A stretch of 13,199 nt of DNA from Actinomycetota bacterium (GCA_009705865.1 WLSJ01000042.1:1-13199), one strand, 5' to 3'; counted from the first letter of the stretch, positions 1 through 6,358 are shown. Made by a program: numbers and translations. Notes: generated from the sequence alone by a model not told the origin.

Positions 1-1325
1 CTCGTGGCGACCGTGATGATCGTCCTCGTAGGTTTGATCGTGATGCTCCTCGTGGAGCGCCGCGTGGTGATCGTGATGACAGACCACGTTCGTTTGATCG
101 TGACTCTCGTCCACCTCGTAGCTTCGATCGTGACTCTCGTCCTCCTCGCAGCTTTGATCGTGATTCGCGTCCCCCTCGTGGCGACCGTGATGATCGTCCT
201 CGTAGGTTTGATCGTGATGCTCCTCGTGGAGCGCCGCGTGGTGATCGTGATGACAGACCACGTTCGTTTGATCGTGACTCTCGTCCTCCTCGCAGCTTTG
301 ATCGTGATTCGCGTCCACCTCGTGGTGACCGTGATGATCGTCCTCGCAGGTTTGATCGTGATGCTCCGCGTGGGGCACCGCGTGGTGATCGTGATGACAG
401 ACCTCGTTCGTTTGATCGTGACTCACGCTTTTCGCGTGGTGACCGTGATGATCGTCCGCGCCGGTTTGATCGTGATTCACGTCCTCCGCGCAGTGCAGCG
501 CAAGAACGTTCAGATGAAGTTAAAGGTCGTATTGGCGAGCGTCGCACAAGTGGCGAAATGTCAACACCACCCGAGCGTTCTCGTGAAGATTGGGTAGATG
601 AAGGGTCGGTTCGTCCTGCACGCAAAGCACCAAGTTTTGGTCCGCGTTCAAAGGGAACTGGTCGTCCACAAAAGGGCGGACGCAAAGAAGTTCGCGCTCT
701 TGACTCTGTAGTTGATCAGTTTGAAAAAGCACTCGGTTCGAAAGCATCGCCACGCGCTTTGAAGCGTTACGACGCAGCATTGCAAGCCTTTGAAGCACAT
801 CGCTATGACGATGCTCGCAAGATTCTTAACCCAATGTCGCGTGAGTACTCTGAAGTTGCAGCCGTGCGCGAAATGCTCGGTCTGTGTCTGTATCGAGGCG
901 GACAGTGGAAACGCGCACTCGTCGAATTTGAAGCTTCATTGAAACTGAATCCTGATTGGATCTTTAATCATGCTGTCATCGCTGATTGTCATCGCGCATT
1001 GGGTGAACACCAAATGGTGGAGAAGTACTGGCAGGAACTTCAAGAAGCGTCTCCTCACCCAGAGTTGATGGCAGAAGGTCGAATCGTCATGGCCGGCTCA
1101 ATGGCTGACCGTCGTCAGATTACTGAAGCGCTTGCTCTGATGGATAAAGCGTCTGGCGATATGAATCGCCCATCCGAATACCATCTTCGTCAATGGTTTG
1201 TGATTGCAGATCTGTACGACAAAGAAGGCAATGTCATTAAGGCGCGTCAGTTCTTTGAACGGATCGCTGCAATTGACCCTGGTTTTGTAGATGTCGCAGA
1301 AAGACTTTCCACTCTCGGCGCCTAA
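1..1325 (+). CDS. TPR protein with long Arg/Asp-rich repeat tail (5' truncated by window edge)
   Basis: The reading frame whose first full codon is at base 3 is open without a stop to TAA at 1323-1325, giving 440 visible residues; the true start is upstream of the window. Residues 1-164 are a low-complexity tail of 10-residue modules such as RGDRDDRPRR, FDRDAPRGAP and FDRDSRPPRS. Residues about 165-230 are a basic, Lys/Arg-rich linker. From about residue 231 to the end there are four or five TPR-like helix pairs, for example the one containing LGLCLYRGGQWKRALVEFEA and the C-terminal one with ADLYDKEGNVIKARQFFERI. TPRs are protein-interaction scaffolds, so this is probably a cytosolic adaptor. 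A mixed-charge disordered tail suggests RNA binding or condensate formation, which is inference. Position next to the tlyA/HAD cluster matches M. tuberculosis Rv1691, a TPR protein of unknown function. An in-frame ATG at 558 is internal, not the start. Confidence 0.88.
   Translation, partial: RGDRDDRPRRFDRDAPRGAPRGDRDDRPRSFDRDSRPPRSFDRDSRPPRSFDRDSRPPRGDRDDRPRRFDRDAPRGAPRGDRDDRPRSFDRDSRPPRSFDRDSRPPRGDRDDRPRRFDRDAPRGAPRGDRDDRPRSFDRDSRFSRGDRDDRPRRFDRDSRPPRSAAQERSDEVKGRIGERRTSGEMSTPPERSREDWVDEGSVRPARKAPSFGPRSKGTGRPQKGGRKEVRALDSVVDQFEKALGSKASPRALKRYDAALQAFEAHRYDDARKILNPMSREYSEVAAVREMLGLCLYRGGQWKRALVEFEASLKLNPDWIFNHAVIADCHRALGEHQMVEKYWQELQEASPHPELMAEGRIVMAGSMADRRQITEALALMDKASGDMNRPSEYHLRQWFVIADLYDKEGNVIKARQFFERIAAIDPGFVDVAERLSTLGA
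3..494 (+). repeat. In-frame nested tandem repeats encoding RD-rich modules
   Basis: Four super-repeats begin with the same 10-codon RGDRDDRPRR module, at bases 3, 177, 321 and 435. The spacings are 174, 144 and 114 bp, all whole multiples of the 30-bp module and falling by one module each time. The first three copies each run RGDRDDRPRR, FDRDAPRGAP, RGDRDDRPRS, then three, two and one copies of the FDRDSRPP-type module. The fourth has RGDRDDRPRR and one FDRDSRPPRS before unique sequence. Copies 1 and 2 are identical at DNA level for 110 bp (3-112 against 177-286). The array starts at or before the window edge, so more copies may lie upstream. Confidence 0.95.
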
Positions 1326-1335
1326 TGCACACATT

Positions 1336-1355
1336 CCTAGTAACAACTAGGAGAA
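1336..1355 (+). promoter_or_regulatory. RBS of the SSB-like gene overlapping a small inverted repeat
   Basis: AGGAGA at 1349-1354 is a good Shine-Dalgarno 5 nt before the ATG at 1360 and supports that start. It overlaps a 5-bp inverted repeat, CCTAG (1336-1340) and CTAGG (1347-1351), with a 6-nt loop. If the hairpin formed in mRNA it would pair part of the Shine-Dalgarno. The stem is short, so a regulatory role is speculative; the RBS itself is clear. Confidence 0.5.
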
Positions 1356-1359
1356 GTAC

Positions 1360-1734
1360 ATGGTTACTACAACAACAACAGTTGACACTGAAGGTGTCAA
1401 TCTCGTCATACTCGTCGGCGAAGTGACATCGCCTCCTGTCCAACGCACGCTGCAAAGCGGTGAGATTGTGTCAAGTTTCGACATGGCAACCCATGTGGAA
1501 TCGGGGCGGATTTCTGTGCCCGTGGCGCTCGCAGGTGAATGTGACACAACACACGTTGGAGACAATGTCTGTGTCGTCGGCTACGTTCGTCGTCGGTTTT
1601 TCCGTTCGGGTGCTGGTGTAACAAGCCGGACAGAGGTGATGGCCGATCAGGTGATTTCTATGCGGCGACGTGCAAATGTTCGCAAATCTGTCAGCCGGGT
1701 CATCGAACATCTTTCTGCAGATCTAGAAATCTGA
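1360..1734 (+). CDS. Short single-stranded DNA-binding (SSB-like) OB-fold protein
   Basis: A 124-residue protein related to bacterial SSB, which coats single-stranded DNA during replication, recombination and repair. Visible family features are the first OB strand NLVILVGEVTSPPVQRTLQSG (residues about 14-34), a central VPVALAGE strand, VGDNVCVVGYVRRRFF (a VGD.V.V.G.. pattern) and a final TEVMADQVISMRR strand. It ends soon after the OB fold at ADLEI. The flexible tail and acidic DDDIPF-type tip that recruits partner proteins in canonical SSB are absent, so it is more likely an accessory paralogue than the main replicative SSB. The ATG at 1360 is supported by AGGAGA 5 nt upstream. It follows the TPR gene after 34 bp and may be cotranscribed with it. 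Family assignment is fairly firm; the precise role is inferred. Confidence 0.75.
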   Translation: MVTTTTTVDTEGVNLVILVGEVTSPPVQRTLQSGEIVSSFDMATHVESGRISVPVALAGECDTTHVGDNVCVVGYVRRRFFRSGAGVTSRTEVMADQVISMRRRANVRKSVSRVIEHLSADLEI

Positions 1735-1750
1735 CTACTATTGGCATCGC

Positions 1751-1792
1751 CCCCAAAGACGCCTCGCGCACAAGTTCGTGGTTCTGTTGGGG
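1751..1792 (+). repeat. Inverted repeat in the aldolase leader
   Basis: CCCCAA (1751-1756) and TTGGGG (1787-1792) form a perfect 6-bp inverted repeat separated by 30 bases in the 79-bp gap before the aldolase gene. AGA and TCT just inside the arms could extend it imperfectly. It ends about 7 nt before the aldolase Shine-Dalgarno, so it could be a leader structure or the end of the upstream transcript. No T-run follows, so it is not a classical terminator. Low confidence in function. Confidence 0.25.
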
Positions 1793-1813
1793 TTCGATGG
1801 AAGGTGTAGTCGA

Positions 1814-2701
1814 ATGAATCAAGAGCAGCTCGCGCAAATGCGCAATGGAAAAGGTTTTATTGCCGCGCTAGATCAGAGTGGCGGAAGCACCCCGAAGGCT
1901 TTGTTGTTGTACGGAGTTCAGGAAACTGCTTACTCAAACGACGAAGAGATGTTTGATGTCATTCATGCAATGCGTAGTCGCATGGTGCAGAGTCCTGAAT
2001 TCAATGGTGACCGCGTACTCGGAGCAATCTTGTTCGAAGGAACTATGGATCGCGAGATTGGCGGACTTGGAAGCGCAGAGTTTCTCTGGGCGAAGAAGCA
2101 TGTGATTCCGTTCTTGAAGATTGATAAGGGCCTGGCCGATGAGGCGCAGGGGGTTCAGATCATGAAACCGAACCCCGATCTTGATGCCCTGCTTTCTCGC
2201 GCAAAGGCAAAGGGTGTCTTTGGCACAAAGATGCGTTCAGTCATCAAGGTGGCTAACGCTGACGGAATCCAAGCTGTCGTTGCACAGCAGTTCGCAGTTG
2301 GTCGTCAAATTCTTGCTGCAGGCTTGGTTCCTATTATCGAACCTGAAGTTGACATTAATAGTCCTTCAAAAGCTGAAGCTGAAGTGTTGTTAAAGGCGGC
2401 GCTGTTGGCAGAGTTGAATAAGCAACCAGCTGATCAGCCAGTCATGTTGAAGTTGACACTTCCAGAAACTGATGGGTTCTTTGACGAGCTTGTTGCTCAT
2501 CCAAGCGTTCTTCGAGTGGTTGCGTTGTCAGGTGGGTACTCGCGTGAAGACGCCAATGCGCGTCTTAGTCGCAATAAGGGAGTCATTGCGAGTTTCTCTC
2601 GTGCACTGACTGAGGGTCTGTCTGCTCAACAAAGCGAATCTGAATTCAATGCAGCTATTGGTGCATCAATCGCTTCAATTTACGCTGCGTCAATCAGTTA
2701 A
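1814..2701 (+). CDS. fda: Fructose-bisphosphate aldolase, class I (bacterial Fda type)
   Basis: A 295-residue class I aldolase that cleaves fructose 1,6-bisphosphate to dihydroxyacetone phosphate and glyceraldehyde 3-phosphate, in glycolysis and gluconeogenesis, by a Schiff base and without metal. It closely resembles the staphylococcal Fda enzymes: NGKGFIAALDQSGGSTPKAL (residues 11-30), EEMFDVIHAMR, GAILFEGTMDRE (70-81), GVQIMKPNPDLD, GIFGTKMR-like GVFGTKMR (134-141), LVPIIEPEVDIN (171-182), VMLKLTLP with the expected Schiff-base Lys213, and VALSGGYSREDAN. Length matches the family, which is about 295 residues. The start at 1814 is chosen over the upstream ATG at 1778 because homologues begin at MN.EQL..M.NGKGFIAALDQSGG and AAGGTG lies 7 nt before it. 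It is not part of the mycobacterial version of this cluster, so it looks inserted here. Its stop abuts the stop of the convergent DUF1015 gene. Confidence 0.95.
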   Translation: MNQEQLAQMRNGKGFIAALDQSGGSTPKALLLYGVQETAYSNDEEMFDVIHAMRSRMVQSPEFNGDRVLGAILFEGTMDREIGGLGSAEFLWAKKHVIPFLKIDKGLADEAQGVQIMKPNPDLDALLSRAKAKGVFGTKMRSVIKVANADGIQAVVAQQFAVGRQILAAGLVPIIEPEVDINSPSKAEAEVLLKAALLAELNKQPADQPVMLKLTLPETDGFFDELVAHPSVLRVVALSGGYSREDANARLSRNKGVIASFSRALTEGLSAQQSESEFNAAIGASIASIYAASIS

Positions 2702-3889
2702 CTAGTTCAGATCTCGCATCACCATTCCGGTGCGAAGTTTCGGAGTGAAGAACGTTGACTTAGGTGGCATTAGTTCGCCCGTGTCTGCAGTGCGACGAAT
2801 TTCCGCAAGTGAAACAGGTCGGATCAGAATCGCTGATGCGGCTACGCCTGCAGCAAGCTTGCTGACTACTTCAGTAACTCCGTGTTGGTACGTCACGTTG
2901 TGTTCCGTATTGCGTAAGGCGTGTTCAAGACGTGCACTATCCATGTCGCGAACTCCGGCGAACGTATCTGCACGAGGAGTGAGGAATGTACCTGTGCCAT
3001 CGGGCGAGACAAGGCAAAGGGAGCCACGGGAGTCCATTTCGCTGATGGTGTGCGTACCGACGCGGCCTGCGTCTGATGTGTCGTAATGAGTTGTAAGTAC
3101 TGACAACAAAGTCGCATTGTCGATGTCGTACAGACGGTGGATAGCTGCGACACTGAGTTGTTCTTGAACAAGTTCAGCAACATATGTCATGGTGAGTTCT
3201 GCTCCGATGGGCTTTCCAGCCGTACGGCTCTGATCTCTAAAAGTGCGACTGATTGCGTATCGATGATGGCCGTCTGCAATGAGGACGGGATTTTCCGAGA
3301 CCAGACGTGAGATAGTTGCGATGCGAGCAGGGTCAGAGACGCGTTCGAGAACGTGATGTACTCCTTCTTCATCGGTGCATTGCGCGACCAGTTCGCCCGT
3401 TTCTGTCAACGCCGCAGTAAGTCCGGAAGTAAGAGACAGGCCCCAGACAGGGCTGAGATTTGCATGAGTCGCAATGGTGAGATCAAGGCGGTCCGTTTTT
3501 GCCTTGGGGGTGGTGCGTTCATGGGGAAGAACTCCACCTGCTCCTTCGTCAACAACTTCGAGCGCGCCAATAACTCCGACGGTTGTACGAGTAGTCCCGG
3601 CTTCGTCGGTAAAAGTCATTCGATAGATAGAAAAAGTTGCTGAGTCATCAGAAACGATGTGTCCATTCGTGCGCCATTCGTTCAAGCGATCAGCAGAGAG
3701 TTGGTAGCGAGACGGCCCGTCGGCATCGATGGGGTAGTCAAGGAGAACAATGTTGTGCGGGTCAGTTTCTGCGTACTTTGCCCTCTGGTCCTCGTCGAAC
3801 ACGTCGTACGGGGCTGAGGTCAACGGCGTTATATCGGTCGAGTCGCTAGTGGAATATCGAAGGGCTGAGAATGGTTCAAAGCGAGGCAT
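2702..3889 (-). CDS. DUF1015 family protein
   Basis: This belongs to the widespread DUF1015 family, whose biochemical function I do not know to be established. From the ATG at 3889 it is 395 residues, starting MPRFEPFSALRYS. Family landmarks, in this numbering: the N-terminal F.PF.ALRY, APYDV at about 26-30, DPHNIVLLDYP (43-53), PHERTTPKAKTDRL (122-135), the central LIADGHHRYA (203-212) and the C-terminal MPPKSTFFTPKLRTGMV. The ADGHHRYA segment resembles the DGHHR motif of ParB/SerK-fold enzymes, which suggests a nucleotide-using enzyme; that is inference. The start is uncertain. A TTG at 3925 would add 12 residues and has GGAGA 7 nt upstream, but would overlap the divergent phosphatase gene by 8 bp. 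The ATG fits the family N-terminus but has no Shine-Dalgarno. Confidence 0.85.
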   Translation of the reverse strand: MPRFEPFSALRYSTSDSTDITPLTSAPYDVFDEDQRAKYAETDPHNIVLLDYPIDADGPSRYQLSADRLNEWRTNGHIVSDDSATFSIYRMTFTDEAGTTRTTVGVIGALEVVDEGAGGVLPHERTTPKAKTDRLDLTIATHANLSPVWGLSLTSGLTAALTETGELVAQCTDEEGVHHVLERVSDPARIATISRLVSENPVLIADGHHRYAISRTFRDQSRTAGKPIGAELTMTYVAELVQEQLSVAAIHRLYDIDNATLLSVLTTHYDTSDAGRVGTHTISEMDSRGSLCLVSPDGTGTFLTPRADTFAGVRDMDSARLEHALRNTEHNVTYQHGVTEVVSKLAAGVAASAILIRPVSLAEIRRTADTGELMPPKSTFFTPKLRTGMVMRDLN

Positions 3890-3917
3890 AGGGTCAAGCG
3901 TGGCAGGATTAATCACT

Positions 3918-4709
3918 ATGCGCAAAACCGTGTCTCCAAAAGTTGTGCTCTGTGACCTCGATGGGGTCGTCTGGCTAGCTCATCAGCCGATTCCCGGTTC
4001 TGTCAAAGCCATCGAGTCGTTACGCGAGGCAGGCATTCGAGTTGTCTTCGTGACTAACAACTCTTTTTCCACCTATGACGAACAGGTCGCCGCCTTGGGG
4101 TCGATTGGTATCGCCGCTGAAGGAGACATTGTGACTTCGGCAATGTCAGCGGCTACTGCGATGAAGAGCCATTGGCGAGTGTTGGTGTGCGGTGGTCGTG
4201 GACTCATTGAAGAAATCAGTCGCGTCACAGACAAAGTGGTCGTGGCATACAACGAACCGATGGCGCAGGGTCCTTTTGATGCCGTTGTTGTTGGCTTCCA
4301 TCGCGAGTTCAACTACCAAGTACTCGCTGATGCATTGACAGCTGTTCGCGGTGGTGCAGTTCTGATCGGGTCAAACGATGATCCGACGTATCCGACCCCG
4401 AATGGTCCTATTCCTGGTGGTGGCTCAATACTCGCCGCTATTGAGAAGGCGTCAGGGGTGGTGCCGGTCGTGACTGGAAAACCATATGAACCGATGGCGC
4501 AACTTGTTCGCGATGTTTGCGGTGATGTGTCGCCAGATGACATGGTGATGGTCGGTGACAGGTCGGATACCGATGGTGGATTTGCCCGAATTCTGGGTGC
4601 ACGATTTGCGATGGTGCTGAGTGGAGTGATGGCTTCTGCTGATGGCGTAGATGTAGACATTGTGGCTGCTGATTTATCTGCTGTTGCCGAAATCCTGCTT
4701 CAGGAGTGA
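3918..4709 (+). CDS. HAD-IIA (NagD-like) sugar/glycerol phosphatase
   Basis: A 263-residue haloacid dehalogenase phosphatase of subclass IIA. Motif I is VVLCDLDGVVW with nucleophile Asp13 and acid/base Asp15. Motif II is VTNNS (Thr46). The C2 cap with GSNDDPTYPTPNGPIPGGGS (residues 151-170) is typical of NagD/AraL relatives. Motif III is Lys188 in TGKPY, and motif IV is VGDRSDTD (212-219), which binds Mg2+. Its position beside tlyA matches M. tuberculosis Rv1692, reported as a glycerol 3-phosphate phosphatase acting in glycerophospholipid head-group recycling. The same substrate is plausible here but unproven, since HAD-IIA specificity is hard to read from sequence. The ATG at 3918 is chosen because family members start just before motif I; AGGA lies 9 nt upstream. 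The frame stays open back to 3750, but that stretch is the antisense of the DUF1015 gene. Confidence 0.92.
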   Translation: MRKTVSPKVVLCDLDGVVWLAHQPIPGSVKAIESLREAGIRVVFVTNNSFSTYDEQVAALGSIGIAAEGDIVTSAMSAATAMKSHWRVLVCGGRGLIEEISRVTDKVVVAYNEPMAQGPFDAVVVGFHREFNYQVLADALTAVRGGAVLIGSNDDPTYPTPNGPIPGGGSILAAIEKASGVVPVVTGKPYEPMAQLVRDVCGDVSPDDMVMVGDRSDTDGGFARILGARFAMVLSGVMASADGVDVDIVAADLSAVAEILLQE

Positions 4710-4721
4710 AGGGTCGAGCAG

Positions 4722-4733
4722 TACGCTCAAAGA
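4722..4733 (+). promoter_or_regulatory. Candidate leaderless promoter -10 of tlyA
   Basis: TACGCT at 4722-4727 fits the actinobacterial -10 pattern TANNNT and is followed by exactly 6 nt and then the tlyA ATG at 4734, so transcription would start at the A of the start codon. There is no convincing Shine-Dalgarno before this ATG, as expected for a leaderless mRNA. No good -35 is visible. Confidence 0.45.
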
Positions 4734-5504
4734 ATGCGTATGCGACTTGATGCCGCCCTTGTTAAGAGGGGACTAGCAGAGAGCAGATCGCACGCTGCAC
4801 GAATGATTGATGAACGCAACATCACAGTAGGTGGAGTGATTGCTGAAAAGACATCTCGCATGGTTGCGCTCGATGAACCAATTGAAGTTTTGGTGAAGCG
4901 AAGGTTCGTTAGCCGAGGCGGAGAGAAACTGGAACATGCGCTCGATAGTTTTGGCGTCTCAGTTGAAAATAGGTCTGTTCTTGATGCCGGTGTGTCCACG
5001 GGTGGTTTCACTGACTGTGTCTTACAACGCGGTGCACGCCGAGTTTTCGCAATCGACGTTGGTCGTAATCAACTTCATGAACACATGAAGTCAGACCCAC
5101 GGGTCGACTGGCGTGACGGAGTTAATGTTCGAGATTTGGTGGCAGAAGATTGTCCGTATCCCTGCTCGTTACTGGTCGCAGATTTATCGTTCATTTCTCT
5201 GACAAAAGTGATGCCTGCTTTTTTTGATTCTGTGTCACACGAAGAAGGGTTTGAGACCCCCGCAATGGTGCTGCTGGTGAAGCCGCAGTTTGAGGCTGGT
5301 CGGGTAGAGGTGTCTCGCGGTAAGGGAGTCATTACTGATCCTGCGATTCATGAAGAGGCGTGCAACACGGTGAGCGAAGCGGTGGAAAGTCTTGGTGGGA
5401 CGGTTGTTGGAGTTATTGAATCGCCCATTAAGGGCGCTGAAGGCAACACAGAGTTCTTGATGTACGTGGAATGCCTCACCCGTTCCGTAGGTTATGAGTC
5501 ATGA
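4734..5504 (+). CDS. tlyA: TlyA rRNA (cytidine-2'-O)-methyltransferase
   Basis: A 256-residue SAM-dependent 2'-O-methyltransferase. The family methylates 16S rRNA C1409 and 23S rRNA C1920 (E. coli numbering), and its loss gives capreomycin resistance in mycobacteria. The N-terminal 60 residues form an S4-type RNA-binding domain (RLDAALVKRGLAESRSHAARMI...VGG). The Rossmann domain begins with SRGGEKLEHAL and the SAM-binding loop LDAGVSTGGFTDCVLQ (83-98), followed by VFAIDVG. The RrmJ-like catalytic tetrad is visible as Lys65 (GGEK), Asp150 (VADLSF), Lys183 (LVKPQFE) and Glu240 (NTEFL). Length is normal. It begins 24 bp after the phosphatase stop, probably with its own leaderless start at 4734; an in-frame ATG at 4740 is an alternative. 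Its stop overlaps the nadK start by 4 bp (ATGA). Confidence 0.96.
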   Translation: MRMRLDAALVKRGLAESRSHAARMIDERNITVGGVIAEKTSRMVALDEPIEVLVKRRFVSRGGEKLEHALDSFGVSVENRSVLDAGVSTGGFTDCVLQRGARRVFAIDVGRNQLHEHMKSDPRVDWRDGVNVRDLVAEDCPYPCSLLVADLSFISLTKVMPAFFDSVSHEEGFETPAMVLLVKPQFEAGRVEVSRGKGVITDPAIHEEACNTVSEAVESLGGTVVGVIESPIKGAEGNTEFLMYVECLTRSVGYES

Positions 5505-6358
5505 GTCGCATTGGTCTAGCAGTCCACCGTTTTCGTCCCGATGCCCTCGAAGTAGCTCATCGGGTCATTAGTTGGGCAAGCTCGCATGATTATGGCGTTG
5601 TCGTAGACGAGTCTGACGTGCCAGCACTTGGTTCTTCTCAGGTTGTAAGTGGTGATGTGGGCGACTCCGATTTGTTGATTTCTATCGGTGGCGACGGAAC
5701 CATGTTGCGTTCTGTGCATGTTCTTAATGGCCGCCAAGTTCCTCTGATCGGCGTGAATCTTGGGCAATTGGGTTATCTCGCTGTGGTGGAAGACGACGAA
5801 GTGATTGCGGCTCTCGATGTCTGGCATGGTGGAACAGAAGGTGTTGATTTCCACTACGACGATCGCATGTTGCTTGAAGTTTCTATGTGGGCCAAGGGTG
5901 CGCGACTTACAAATCATCTGGCACTCAATGAAGTGGTGATTGAAAAGTCTGAAGCAGGCCATACCGTGCGTCTCGGCGTCGATATCGACAAAGCATCATT
6001 CACTACGTACGCAGCTGATGGTTTGATTTTGGCGACGCCAACCGGATCTACTGCCTATTCCATGTCGGCACGTGGTCCCATCTTGTCGCCCCGTCTACGG
6101 GCAATTCTGATGACACCTGTTTCGCCACATATGTTGTTTGACAGATCAATGGTCCTTGACCCTCAAGAGCTGGTACGAATCGAAATTTTGGGTCATCGGT
6201 CTGTCAACGTTGCCACCGACGGTGAATTGGTGCACACACTTCGACCAGGAGACGTTGTTGAGGTGCGTGCTGCACGGGAAGTTGCTCGCTTTGTGAGATT
6301 TGAAGAACAAAGATTTCATCAAACATTGAAGTCCAAATTTGGGTTGTCTGATCGCTGA
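5501..6358 (+). CDS. nadK: NAD kinase
   Basis: A 285-residue kinase that phosphorylates NAD to NADP in the cytosol, using ATP or, in many actinobacteria, polyphosphate. Diagnostic motifs are SIGGDGTMLR with the GGDGT loop at residues 63-67, VNLGQLGYLA (85-94), the NE pair at 143-144 in ALNEVVIEK, and DGLILATPTGSTAYSMSARG (173-192). In the last motif the usual GGP is RGP (Arg191), a small departure. The C-terminal strand VATDGELV is also typical. The length fits the family. The ATG lies inside the tlyA stop as ATGA, and the nadK stop overlaps the recN ATG by 1 bp, so the three genes are almost certainly one operon with translational coupling, as in mycobacteria (Rv1694-Rv1696). Confidence 0.96.
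   Translation: MSRIGLAVHRFRPDALEVAHRVISWASSHDYGVVVDESDVPALGSSQVVSGDVGDSDLLISIGGDGTMLRSVHVLNGRQVPLIGVNLGQLGYLAVVEDDEVIAALDVWHGGTEGVDFHYDDRMLLEVSMWAKGARLTNHLALNEVVIEKSEAGHTVRLGVDIDKASFTTYAADGLILATPTGSTAYSMSARGPILSPRLRAILMTPVSPHMLFDRSMVLDPQELVRIEILGHRSVNVATDGELVHTLRPGDVVEVRAAREVARFVRFEEQRFHQTLKSKFGLSDR

Noticed and set aside
3..494. CRISPR-like regular array
   Set aside because: Spacings are whole codon multiples, there are no unique spacers between conserved repeats, and the array is an open frame joined to a TPR domain.
4..597. Open frame encoding a 197-residue Val/Leu/Ile-rich, membrane-like polypeptide
   Set aside because: It is the shifted reading of the Arg/Asp repeat tail: CGT GAT-type codons read one base later give Val, Ile, Leu and Met. 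The other frame is continuous with the TPR domain and is the real gene.
558..1325. ATG at 558 as the start of the TPR gene
   Set aside because: The same frame is open upstream to the window edge and encodes the structured repeat tail; no Shine-Dalgarno precedes the ATG.
1778..1813. Upstream ATG for the aldolase
   Set aside because: It adds 12 residues not found in the family, while the ATG at 1814 has a Shine-Dalgarno and a family-typical N terminus.
3750..3917. 56-residue N-terminal extension of the HAD phosphatase
   Set aside because: The stretch is antisense to the conserved DUF1015 N terminus and HAD-IIA proteins start just before motif I.
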